Positions 1-6,226 are shown, counted from the first letter of the stretch. The stretch: DNA of 6,805 nucleotides from Syntrophaceae bacterium (GCA_919902745.1 CAKKRN010000141.1:1-6805); one strand, 5' to 3'. The notes: generated by a model not told the origin, from the sequence alone. Numbers and translations: made by a program.

Positions 1-1380
1 AAGGAGCTCATCGAGACTTACGTCCCGAAGATGTTCGCCGGCGCCTGGCAGGGGACGATGGCCCTCACCGAGCCGCAGGCGGGTTCGTCGCTCACCGACC
101 TCGCGACGACGGCATTCCCGACGGCGGAGGGCTACTACCGAATCAAGGGGCAGAAGATCTTCATCTCCTGCTCCGACTATGAATCGACCGGGAACATCGT
201 CAACCTCCTCATCGCCCGGATCGAAGGGGCGCCTCCCGGCGTGAAGGGGATCTCCCTTTTCGTCGTGCCCAAGAAGCGCCCGGACGGCCAGGGCGGTCTT
301 GCCGGGAACGATGTGACCTGCATCGGGATCTACCACAAGCTCGGCTACCGCGGCGCGCCGATCACGCAACTCTCCTTCGGCGACAACGACGACTGTCGGG
401 GCTGGCTCGTCGGCGAACCACACAAGGGACTCCGCTATATGTTCCAGATGATGAACGAGGCCCGGGTCGATGTCGGAATGGGTGCGGCGGCGATCGCATC
501 GGCCGCCTACTACGCCTCCCTCGAATACGCCAGGCAGCGCCCGCAGGGGCGGCCCATTGCGGGGAAGGACCCGCTGGCGCCGCAGGTGCCGATCATCGAA
601 CACGCCGACGTGAAGCGGATGCTCCTCTTCCAGCGCGCCGTCGTGGAGGGGTCGCTGGCGCTCATCTTCCAGTGCGCGCAGTACGTCGACCTCGCGCTGG
701 TGACCGAAGGCGAGGAGAAGGAAAAGTACGAGCTGCTTCTCGACCTCCTGACGCCCATCGCCAAGAGCTACCCGTCGGAGATGGGGATCCTCTCCGTGAG
801 CCAGGGGCTCCAGTGCCTGGGCGGCTACGGTTACTGCGACGAGTTCCCGCTGGAGCAGTACTACCGCGACGTCCGGATCCACCCGATCCATGAGGGGACG
901 ACGGGGATCCAGGGGATGGACCTGCTGGGCCGGAAGGTGGTCATGAAAAACGGGAAGGCCCTCTTCCTCTACCTCGCCGAGGTCGAGAAGACCGTAGCGG
1001 CCGGGCGGGCCCTTCCCGAATGCGCCCCCTGCGCGGAGGCGCTCGCCGCGTCCGTCGAGACGCTCAAGGAGGTGACGACCTCCCTCACCGGCCTCGCGCT
1101 CAAAGGCGAGATCGAGCTGTTCCTCGCCGACGCGACGCTCTACCTGGAGTTCTTCGGGATCATTGCGATTGCCTGGCAGTGGCTCCTCCAGGCCGTCACG
1201 GCGGCAAAGGCCCTCGGGGCGAGCCCCGACGCGGCCGACGCCGACTTCTACCGAGGAAAAATCCACACCTGCCGCTACTTCTTCGCCTACGAGCTGCCGA
1301 AGATCAGCGGCCTGGCCGACCGCCTGAAGGAGAGCGGCGACGGCCTCACGGTGACGATGAAGCCGGCGTGGTTCGACTGA
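1..1380 (+). CDS. Acyl-CoA dehydrogenase, DmdC-like long form (5' end outside window)
   Basis: FAD-dependent flavoenzyme that introduces the alpha-beta double bond into an acyl-CoA and passes electrons to ETF; cytoplasmic. The open frame runs from base 1, so the ATG at 31 is internal. 459 residues are visible, against about 590-600 for this long subfamily, so roughly 130-150 N-terminal residues are missing. Seen: the flavin-contact signature MALTEPQAGSS (visible residues 20-30); KIFISCSDYE, where relatives usually have a Gly/Asp-rich version; and LGGYGYCDEFPLEQYYRD followed by HEGTTGIQ, whose Glu298 aligns with the catalytic base of medium-chain enzymes. From about residue 320 there is an extra helical C-terminal domain of the AcylCoA_DH_C type, ending in FYRGKIHTCRYFFAYELPK. 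That domain is typical of 3-methylmercaptopropionyl-CoA dehydrogenase (DmdC) relatives, but the true substrate cannot be read from sequence; a straight-chain or aromatic acyl-CoA is equally possible. It ends in TGA. Confidence 0.93.
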   Translation, partial: KELIETYVPKMFAGAWQGTMALTEPQAGSSLTDLATTAFPTAEGYYRIKGQKIFISCSDYESTGNIVNLLIARIEGAPPGVKGISLFVVPKKRPDGQGGLAGNDVTCIGIYHKLGYRGAPITQLSFGDNDDCRGWLVGEPHKGLRYMFQMMNEARVDVGMGAAAIASAAYYASLEYARQRPQGRPIAGKDPLAPQVPIIEHADVKRMLLFQRAVVEGSLALIFQCAQYVDLALVTEGEEKEKYELLLDLLTPIAKSYPSEMGILSVSQGLQCLGGYGYCDEFPLEQYYRDVRIHPIHEGTTGIQGMDLLGRKVVMKNGKALFLYLAEVEKTVAAGRALPECAPCAEALAASVETLKEVTTSLTGLALKGEIELFLADATLYLEFFGIIAIAWQWLLQAVTAAKALGASPDAADADFYRGKIHTCRYFFAYELPKISGLADRLKESGDGLTVTMKPAWFD

Positions 1381-1405
1381 CCCTCGCGCCAAGGGCGGGT
1401 GAACC

Positions 1406-1558
1406 ATGAAAGAAGAACCCGTCGTTCAACAAGAGATGATGTGGTCGATCCACAGGACCCGAGCGGCGCTTAACCGGAAACGACGGCGGTGTGGAGCCGC
1501 CGACCGGCTTTTAATTCAGAGCCTGCATGCCAAAGGGTTGGGCCGGATGGCGAAATGA
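1406..1558 (+). CDS. Possible 50-residue small ORF (doubtful)
   Basis: An ATG-to-TGA frame of 50 codons starts 25 bases after the acyl-CoA dehydrogenase stop, preceded by a G-rich stretch (GGGCGGGTG) that could act as a weak ribosome binding site. The peptide begins MKEEPVVQQEMMW and has a very basic middle (NRKRRRC). I recognise no family. It lies in the only sizeable gap between the dehydrogenase and the next gene and ends 43 bases before that gene's start. It overlaps two hairpins (1484-1512), so the segment may be a non-coding leader rather than a gene. Confidence 0.18.
   Translation: MKEEPVVQQEMMWSIHRTRAALNRKRRRCGAADRLLIQSLHAKGLGRMAK
1484..1512 (+). terminator. Two overlapping, mutually exclusive small hairpins; weak terminator candidate
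   Basis: CGGCGG (1484-1489) can pair with CCGCCG (1497-1502). Alternatively AGCCG (1495-1499) can pair with CGGCT (1505-1509), which runs into TTTT (1509-1512) and then AATT. The two stems share bases, so only one can form at a time. The second resembles a short intrinsic terminator, but five pairs and four T are marginal. It may end the acyl-CoA dehydrogenase transcript or attenuate the downstream gene pair. Confidence 0.25.
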
Positions 1559-1601
1559 GGACGGTCGCGTAAGAAGTCCGAGTATGGAGAAGGAGGAGAA
1601 A

Positions 1602-2111
1602 ATGGACAAGACGCCCCTGGAGAAGAAGGAACTCAAGGATCTGCTCGTCAAGTGCTGGATGACGCACGACGCCATGTGGTTCTACCACTGCCTGCAGGAA
1701 TGCGGCATCGAGAAGACGAACCGGATCAACCGGGCCGCCGTCAAGGCCGTGGCCGCGGTGGAGATCCGGCGGCTGAAGAAAGCGATCGGCGTGGACAAGT
1801 TTGAAACATTCTCGGAATTCTGGGAATTCTTTCAAACGGCCATGGGCGCCTTCACGGGCGACTTCATGAAGTACTCCTTCGAATCGAAGGAGATGAACCG
1901 CATCCGCAGCACCTGGCACCGGTGCTTCGCCTACGAAGGCATCAAGGCGCTGGGCGTCATCGACCAATACGAATGCGGCATCATGGATCGCGTGGAAGGC
2001 TGGTTCGACACGCTGGGCGTCCGGTATGAAGTGGCGCCAAAGGTGACCGGGTGCATGATGCACACCGAGGACCGCTGCTACCGCGACTACACCTTCTTTT
2101 TCGAAAAGTGA
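1602..2111 (+). CDS. DUF6125-like small cytoplasmic protein (169 aa)
   Basis: Function unknown. The N-terminal stretch CWMTHDAMWFYH (residues 18-29), a helical middle with NRINRAAVKAVAAVEIRRLKKAIGV (given as pieces NRINRAAVKAV and AAVEIRRLKKAIGV, 40-64), a Trp/Phe-rich segment near 69-82 and a Cys/His C-terminus (Cys108, Cys125, then GCMMHTEDRCY at 150-160) match my recollection of DUF6125 proteins. These are distantly reminiscent of the ATC-hydrolase-like (L-2-amino-thiazoline-4-carboxylate hydrolase) fold; no catalytic role is shown here. There is no signal peptide or membrane segment. The ATG at 1602 is chosen because AGGAGG (1591-1596) lies five bases upstream; in-frame ATGs at 1584 and 1527 lack a comparable site. 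The gene ends with tandem stops TGA TAG (2109-2114). The DUF3795 gene follows after 31 bases, so the two are probably cotranscribed. Confidence 0.82.
   Translation: MDKTPLEKKELKDLLVKCWMTHDAMWFYHCLQECGIEKTNRINRAAVKAVAAVEIRRLKKAIGVDKFETFSEFWEFFQTAMGAFTGDFMKYSFESKEMNRIRSTWHRCFAYEGIKALGVIDQYECGIMDRVEGWFDTLGVRYEVAPKVTGCMMHTEDRCYRDYTFFFEK
1799..1837 (+). repeat. Inverted repeat inside the DUF6125-like gene
   Basis: GTTTGAAA (1799-1806) and TTTCAAAC (1830-1837) are perfect 8-base arms. Between them GAATTC occurs twice (1815-1820 and 1824-1829) and can pair with itself across a three-base loop. The segment is AT-rich in an otherwise GC-rich gene. It encodes an aromatic run (KFETFSEFWEFFQ), so it may simply follow from Phe/Glu codon choice. 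Confidence 0.3.
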
Positions 2112-2142
2112 TAGCCGTTTACGACATTCAGAAGGAGGGATC

Positions 2143-2490
2143 ATGGAAACGCAGAAGGGGCAATTGGCCGCGCCGTGCGGGATGTACTGCGGGGTGTGCG
2201 CGATCTACATCGCCCACCGGGACGACAACCTCAAGTTCAAGGAGCGACTGACCGGCTTCTACAGCGTCGCCATCGACGAGCTACACTGCAAGGGACGTCT
2301 TTCGGACGACGTCTTTTCCTACTGCCGCGTCTGCCCGATCAAGGCCTGCACCGCCCAAAAAGGGATCGAGGGCTGCCACCGGTGCGCCGACTTTCCCTGC
2401 GGCCACATCGAGACGTTTCCTTTTCCCGTCGGCAAGAAGGTGATGCTCCGCTCTGTCCCCGCCCGGCGGGAGCTGGGAACCGAACGGTAG
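2143..2490 (+). CDS. DUF3795 cysteine-rich protein, interrupted by an in-frame TAG
   Basis: Function unknown; DUF3795 (PF12675) proteins are small, soluble and probably bind metal through cysteine clusters. Seen in 115 residues: the N-terminal signature PCGMYCGVC (Cys12, 16, 19), Cys49, then CxxCxxxxC at 61/64/69 and again at 78/81/86, and the conserved-looking close LRSVPARRELGTER. The start at 2143 is supported by AGGAGG (2133-2138) four bases upstream. The TAG at 2488-2490 is codon 116, at a position where relatives, as I recall them, carry Trp (GTE-[KR]-W-x-E). The same frame continues without a gap for 34 more codons to TGA at 2593-2595, encoding the family's zinc-ribbon tail. The protein is therefore either truncated by a TGG-to-TAG change or completed by readthrough. 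It lies 31 bases behind the DUF6125-like gene, probably in one operon. Confidence 0.85.
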   Translation: METQKGQLAAPCGMYCGVCAIYIAHRDDNLKFKERLTGFYSVAIDELHCKGRLSDDVFSYCRVCPIKACTAQKGIEGCHRCADFPCGHIETFPFPVGKKVMLRSVPARRELGTER

Positions 2491-2595
2491 ATGGAAGAGG
2501 AGGAGAGGCGCTATCACTGTCCCCGGTGCGGAATCGCCATCTTCCGCGGCGCGAAGCGCTGCCGCGGCTGCGGGGAAGCCGTCGAGTTGGACTGA
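2491..2595 (+). pseudogene. Detached zinc-ribbon tail of the DUF3795 protein
   Basis: This is the in-frame continuation after the amber codon. Its 34 residues start MEEEERRYH and contain CPRC and CRGC (codons 126-129 and 140-143 counted from 2143), a four-cysteine zinc-ribbon or rubredoxin-like knuckle pair separated by IAIFRGAKR. An ATG abuts the TAG, so reinitiation is conceivable, but there is no good ribosome binding site: the AGGAGG-like run is inside the coding sequence, after the ATG. It looks like the natural C-terminus of the upstream protein, not an independent gene. Confidence 0.7.
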
Positions 2596-2628
2596 ACGCC
2601 GGTATCGGCGGCGATGGTTTTCGTCTCC

Positions 2629-2647
2629 GGATCGGGCATCCCTTTTT
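2629..2647 (+). terminator. Weak terminator candidate after the DUF6125/DUF3795 pair
   Basis: GGAT (2629-2632) and ATCC (2638-2641) form a four-pair stem with a five-base loop, followed by C and five T (2643-2647). The U-tract is fair but the stem is short. It sits 34 bases past the final TGA, which is a sensible place for the operon to end. Confidence 0.22.
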
Positions 2648-2686
2648 CTCGACACCCGGCCCGCTTTCTGTTATGAATCCGAGCGT

Positions 2687-2711
2687 CATGGGGAATGGCA
2701 TCATCCCCATG
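2687..2711 (+). terminator. Hairpin between DUF3795 and the transporter remnant
   Basis: CATGGGGA (2687-2694) and TCCCCATG (2704-2711) are perfect 8-base arms around a nine-base loop. The next T-run (TTTT, about eight bases on) is not immediately adjacent, so this is either an imperfect terminator or a protein-binding inverted repeat ahead of the transporter remnant. The rest of 2596-2771 shows nothing else I can support. Confidence 0.3.
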
Positions 2712-2771
2712 GAATCAATTTTCTGAATGGCCCTGTTCCTGCGGACCTCTTCCATCATAACGACAGATCGC

Positions 2772-3415
2772 ATGGAATCGACACGACAAGATGAAGACAA
2801 CAGAACGCGAAACAACGGGCCGAACGGCGTGAAGGGCGAATGGCGGGCGCTCCTGATCACCGTTTTCATGGCAGGATTGTCCGTGGCCCTGATGGCCTTG
2901 CCGACGCCTGCCGGTCTTTCCGTGGCGGGACAGAAATGTTGCTATCCTTTCCGCTGCTCACGCTTCTGCTCCCGTCGGCGACGACCCGCACGGGCATTCT
3001 CATTTTCGTATACGAACAGGCGCTTGACCTCGGCCATGTGCCCAGGGGCGCGCCGCTCGCCAAGGCGATCATGCTGGCGCTCAACTCCATCAATCGGCTC
3101 GCCTCCACCATCCTGCTGACCGGAGGAATCACCCCGGTTCTGGCGGCCTCGCTGATCGGCGGAATCTCCTGGGGCCGCTGGCTTGCGCTCATGTGCGTGC
3201 CCTACGGCATCCTGCTCGTCGTCGACGCCGTCCTGTACTATCCGGCGCAGAGCGCCTCGTCGCTGGTGGTCTACGAACGGGGTCACCTCACGGCGGCGGA
3301 AATCTTCCGTTTCGGGTTGTGGATGACTCTTGCCGCCTATCTGGTGGTGCTGTTCGTCGCGCTGCCGTATTGGCAAGCAATCGGCGAACCGCTGCGCCTG
3401 ATCCCCCGCGGATGA
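2772..3415 (+). pseudogene. Decayed SLC13/DASS-type (divalent anion:Na+ symporter) transporter
   Basis: Intact family members are about 450-500 residues with 11 or more membrane segments and would import dicarboxylates, sulfate or similar anions. Here the coding potential is split. One frame gives an N-terminal piece with a charged leader and one membrane helix (WRALLITVFMAGLSVALMAL, from 2841) ending ALPTPAGLSVAGQK near 2936, like the start of DASS proteins. A second frame from 2936 gives MLLSFPLLTLLLPSATTRTG and then TGGITPV (codons 62-68), resembling the paired substrate/sodium motifs, followed after about 35 codons by YYPAQSASSLVVYERG and a last helix as at the family's C-terminus. About 100 codons seem lost at the frame change, and a second loss near 3227-3245 is likely. 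The second frame alone (2936-3415, 159 aa, TGA) may be called as a gene; I judge it non-functional. A diverged short membrane protein cannot be excluded. Confidence 0.6.
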
Positions 3416-3477
3416 AATCACCCGCCGGTAATCCGAACGTTGAGGGGCAAAGCCGACGAGGAGCAGGAGCCCGTCGA

Positions 3478-4455
3478 TCAGGGATTGACCGGGTACTGCG
3501 GCCGCCTGCCCTCCAAGACATCCAGGACGCCCTGGGCCACCATGGTCGCCATATTATACAGGCTCTCCTCCGTCATCGCGCAGAAATGCGGCGTCACGAT
3601 AACGTTTTCCATGTGCAGCAGCGGATTGCCCGGACGCGGCGGCTCCGGATCATAGACATCGACGGCCGCGCCGGCGATCTGTTTTCTCTGCAGCGCTTCG
3701 ATCAACGCGGCCTCATCCACGATGGTGCCTCGCGCCGTGTTGATCAGGTAGGCGCCCGGTTTCATCAGGGCCAGGGTGCGCGCATTGATCAGATGCCGCG
3801 TCTCCGCGCTTCCGGAACAATGGACGGCGACAAAATCGCACCGGGGCAGCATCTCCTCCAGACGGTCCATCTTCTGCACGCCATAACCCACGAGCTTTTC
3901 CGCATCCACGTAAGGATCGTAGCCCAGGACGCGCATGTTGAAGGCCGCGTTCATTCTGCTGGATACGGCGGAACCGATTCGGCCGACCCCGACCACACCC
4001 AGGGTTTTTCCCCACAGATCGGCATTGATCAGTCCTTTCTGCCGCGTCATGATCGCCATCGTCACCGTATCGCTGAGCAGTTCTTCGGATTGCATGGAGG
4101 CATGGGCCTCGACGATTTTTCGACCGAGGCAGATGATAAACCCGATTGAAATCTCCACCACGCTTTCCGTATTGGCTGCCGGGGTATAGACGATCGGGAT
4201 CCCCAGATCGGCGGCGGCGGCGATATCGACGGTATCGTAACCCACTCCGTGCCTCCCGATCACGGCGAGTTTCGGCGCGGCTTCCATGATCTGCCGCGTG
4301 ATCTTCGTGTTCCGGACCACCAGGGCATTGCAATCGCCGATTGCGGCCAGAATGCCTTCAAGATTTTGCGGCTGCGGATAGACCAGCTCCGCCTTTTGCG
4401 CCAGCATGGCCTCACCGGCTTGATGAATGCGTTCTACCAATAGAATCCTGTTCAT
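3478..4455 (-). CDS. D-2-hydroxyacid dehydrogenase (NAD-dependent, SerA/GyaR superfamily)
   Basis: Cytoplasmic oxidoreductase interconverting a D-2-hydroxyacid and its 2-oxoacid with NAD(H). The 325-residue protein has the full two-domain architecture: Rossmann motif GVGRIG (G156, G158, G161) with an acidic residue at the end of the second strand (Asp180 in GYDPY, favouring NAD over NADP), and the catalytic set Arg242 (NTARG), Glu271 (DPEPP) and His290 (TPH). The chain stops shortly after, so the regulatory ACT domain of long 3-phosphoglycerate dehydrogenases is absent; a glycerate, glyoxylate or other hydroxyacid dehydrogenase role is more likely than serine synthesis. The ATG at 4455 is chosen because GAGGG (4463-4467) lies seven bases upstream; the frame stays open further upstream but looks non-family. 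Its AT content appears higher than its neighbours'. It is convergent with the transporter remnant, 62 bases away, with no clear terminator between them. Confidence 0.93.
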   Translation of the reverse strand: MNRILLVERIHQAGEAMLAQKAELVYPQPQNLEGILAAIGDCNALVVRNTKITRQIMEAAPKLAVIGRHGVGYDTVDIAAAADLGIPIVYTPAANTESVVEISIGFIICLGRKIVEAHASMQSEELLSDTVTMAIMTRQKGLINADLWGKTLGVVGVGRIGSAVSSRMNAAFNMRVLGYDPYVDAEKLVGYGVQKMDRLEEMLPRCDFVAVHCSGSAETRHLINARTLALMKPGAYLINTARGTIVDEAALIEALQRKQIAGAAVDVYDPEPPRPGNPLLHMENVIVTPHFCAMTEESLYNMATMVAQGVLDVLEGRRPQYPVNP

Positions 4456-4525
4456 AAAAAATCCCTCAATTTTATTTCGTCCCACACCGGGCGCTCCGAT
4501 CACAAACCCGATTCGCCTGGCAGCA

Positions 4526-4555
4526 TCAGGAGCAGACGATGGTCGTGCTGGACAT
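4526..4555 (-). CDS. Nine-residue mini-ORF with a perfect ribosome binding site (leader peptide or gene stump)
   Basis: On the - strand AGGAGG (4561-4566) is followed at five bases by ATG and nine codons, MSSTTIVCS, then TGA. The stop lies 70 bases before the hydroxyacid dehydrogenase start. Such a strong initiation site for so short a frame suggests either a translated leader controlling the dehydrogenase or the residual start of a gene whose body was deleted. The peptide has no run of one amino acid, so a classical amino-acid attenuator is not indicated. Confidence 0.3.
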   Translation of the reverse strand: MSSTTIVCS

Positions 4556-4600
4556 ATCATCCTCCTATTCAAACCAACACTTCATTCCCGGATACTTCAA

Positions 4601-4614
4601 CGCCTGGGGAGGCG
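4601..4614 (-). other. Small hairpin 3' of the aldo/keto reductase
   Basis: CGCCT and AGGCG arms (five pairs, four-base loop) lie 17 bases past the reductase stop. No T-tract follows on the - strand, so it is at most a weak terminator or an mRNA 3' stabiliser. It separates the reductase from the mini-ORF and hydroxyacid dehydrogenase downstream; whether they share a transcript is open. Confidence 0.25.
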
Positions 4615-4631
4615 GTGTGATACGAGCGAAC

Positions 4632-6074
4632 TCAGGCCACCGCAACGGACTCGGCCGCAAGCGTCACGCTTTCCGCTGCGGCGCCTGCCGCATCGACGGC
4701 CCGAACGCGGTAGCTGTGGCTCCCGGCCGAGGCGCCGTCGGGGAAGATGTCGTCATAGCAAAACCGCCGCGCCGTGAACTGGGGGGTGTGCGGCACGGTC
4801 CCCACCACCTCGCCGTCGCGGAGGACCTCGTAGCGCAGGATCGGGACGGCTCCGGCATAGGCGGTATCCCATGTCACGCGGACGGCGAAACGGCCAAGCA
4901 TCGGCATGGAGCTGTCGGCCTCGGCGCCGACGTTCCGGGGCGGCGTGAGGCCGATGGCCTTTCTCTGGAAGTAGGCGTTCGCCCCGTCCTTGCCCGCCGC
5001 GGTGACCTGGGCCTCGATCGCCGCCATCGCCTTGTCGCCCAGCGGCTCGGCCAGTTGGGCGGCGGCGAGATTCCGGCTGAGCTGGCACTTCGCGGGATCG
5101 TCATCGATATGGCCGATCCCGACGATGATCGTGCTCACCCCCGCGACGGAGAGGGCGTAGCGGATCAGGCCGTCGCTCGGCAGCTCCGGGGAGCCGAGCC
5201 CGTGGTAGATGTGGTCGGGATGGTCCGAGAACTTCGTCTCCTTGTGATAGTAGGCGGCGTCCGCAAAGACCTTCATGCCGATCACCCCCATGTCGGCCGC
5301 CGCCGCCACCGCGATGGCGTTGTGGCGGTGGGCCAAGTATTTGCCATCGCTGGGGTTGATCGTGACCAGGAGCGTGTCGAGAAAGCGCCGGTCGTCCCGC
5401 TGGATCGCGTAGATGTGGGCCGCGGTGTTCCAGTGGCCGGTGATGCCGATGTGGCGGATCAGCTTTTCCTTCTTCGGGTTGCAGCCGGTCCGGTTGGTCC
5501 CTTCCCGCAGGTCCAGCATCGCCGGGAGCGCCCCCAGCCAGTCGCTGTGCGGCTTTGGGTCGTCCAGGCCTTCGAAGAGCATGTCGATTTCGTTCATGGT
5601 GTTGATGTCGTGGAACTGGATACAGTCGAGGTAGGCCCCGTCCGGATAGCCCCCTTTTCCGTCGCCGAACATCAGGCTCAGGGACCGGCGGACGTCGTCC
5701 ACCGCAGTCGAAACATGGAAGCCGTCCAGCATCCCCTCGCTGTAGTCGGTGTGAAATTGTTGCCCCGACGGGCGGCGGGCCGTGCGGATGTGGGTCTTCG
5801 TGGCAACGTAGATCCGCCCGCGGGCCGCGGCATCGTAGTTGGCCGCCGCCGGGGAGAGCCCCAGGCGGCGGAAGGCCTCGCCGAAGTGCTGCTGGCTCGG
5901 GCCGTAGATGTTGGAGGTGTCCAGATAGTTGACGCCGAGCCGATAAGCCTTCTCGATGATGGCCGCGGAATCCACCGCCGCCGCGGGCCACTGGATCGAG
6001 GCCTGGCCGCCGAGGCCGAGCGTGGTAACCTGCCAGCCGGTCCGGCCCAGTCTGCGGGTGATGAGCTTTTTCAT
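4632..6074 (-). CDS. Aldo/keto reductase with C-terminal fibronectin type III-like domain
   Basis: A 480-residue protein. The N-terminal part (about 1-355) is a TIM-barrel aldo/keto reductase (PF00248) using NAD(P)H on a carbonyl substrate. The catalytic tetrad is complete: Asp52 and Tyr57 in NYLDTSNIYG, Lys93 in YVATKTH, His155 in CIQFHDIN. Late strands read GVIGMKVF and STIIVGIG, as expected for the cofactor end. Residues about 390-475 form a beta-rich module with FN3 hallmarks: VTWD (Trp402), RYEVLRDGEVVGTV (Tyr415) and GSHSYRVRAVDAAG (Tyr455). Ordinary family members are 280-350 residues, so this extension is unusual. No signal peptide or membrane helix is seen, so the FN3 module is presumably cytoplasmic. 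The ATG at 6074 follows AGGAGG (6083-6088) at eight bases; an ATG seven codons earlier overlaps that site and is rejected. It is divergent from the phospholipase D-family gene. Substrate unknown. Confidence 0.92.
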   Translation of the reverse strand: MKKLITRRLGRTGWQVTTLGLGGQASIQWPAAAVDSAAIIEKAYRLGVNYLDTSNIYGPSQQHFGEAFRRLGLSPAAANYDAAARGRIYVATKTHIRTARRPSGQQFHTDYSEGMLDGFHVSTAVDDVRRSLSLMFGDGKGGYPDGAYLDCIQFHDINTMNEIDMLFEGLDDPKPHSDWLGALPAMLDLREGTNRTGCNPKKEKLIRHIGITGHWNTAAHIYAIQRDDRRFLDTLLVTINPSDGKYLAHRHNAIAVAAAADMGVIGMKVFADAAYYHKETKFSDHPDHIYHGLGSPELPSDGLIRYALSVAGVSTIIVGIGHIDDDPAKCQLSRNLAAAQLAEPLGDKAMAAIEAQVTAAGKDGANAYFQRKAIGLTPPRNVGAEADSSMPMLGRFAVRVTWDTAYAGAVPILRYEVLRDGEVVGTVPHTPQFTARRFCYDDIFPDGASAGSHSYRVRAVDAAGAAAESVTLAAESVAVA

Positions 6075-6185
6075 GATTATGCCCTCCTCATGCATGCTTG
6101 TGAAGTGCCCCCTCTCGCCGACGTAACCTCGGCACCTCCCCGGACACCGCCGGAAAAGGCACCTCTTCTCCTCGCCTCATTACCC

Positions 6186-6214
6186 TTGACAGGCGTCGGG
6201 AAACATATTAGAAA
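6186..6214 (+). promoter_or_regulatory. Sigma70-type promoter for the phospholipase D-family gene
   Basis: A perfect -35 TTGACA (6186-6191) is followed by a 17-base spacer and a -10 TAGAAA (6209-6214, four of six consensus bases). The spacer is optimal and its end is AT-rich, unlike the surrounding GC-rich DNA. Transcription would start near 6221 and run toward the exported nuclease gene. On the opposite strand I see no comparably good promoter for the reductase. Confidence 0.6.
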
Positions 6215-6226
6215 GCGGCCACCTTG

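Noticed and set aside
1470..2144. 224-codon - strand frame opposite the DUF6125-like gene
   Set aside because: Shadow of the + strand gene; no ribosome binding site and no recognisable motif.
2936..3415. Reading the 159-codon membrane frame as a complete small transporter
   Set aside because: It lacks the N-terminal helices, which are found in another frame directly upstream, and its motif spacing is compressed; decay is the simpler reading.
3416..3477. Bidirectional terminator between the convergent transporter remnant and dehydrogenase
   Set aside because: Only a five-pair CGACG/CGTCG stem with a long loop and no T-run on either strand.
3193..4149. Long 318-codon + strand frame across the hydroxyacid dehydrogenase
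   Set aside because: It is antisense to a clearly recognisable dehydrogenase and its translation is low-complexity His/Arg/Gln; it also overlaps the transporter remnant in the wrong frame.
5101..5991. Long 296-codon - strand frame overlapping the aldo/keto reductase
   Set aside because: It is the +1 shadow of the reductase, rich in Arg/Pro/Gly with no domain sense; the reductase frame has its full catalytic tetrad and a ribosome binding site.
6117..6133. GCCGA/TCGGC hairpin upstream of the reductase as a regulatory element
   Set aside because: Five pairs with a seven-base loop is close to chance in GC-rich DNA, and no associated signal was seen.
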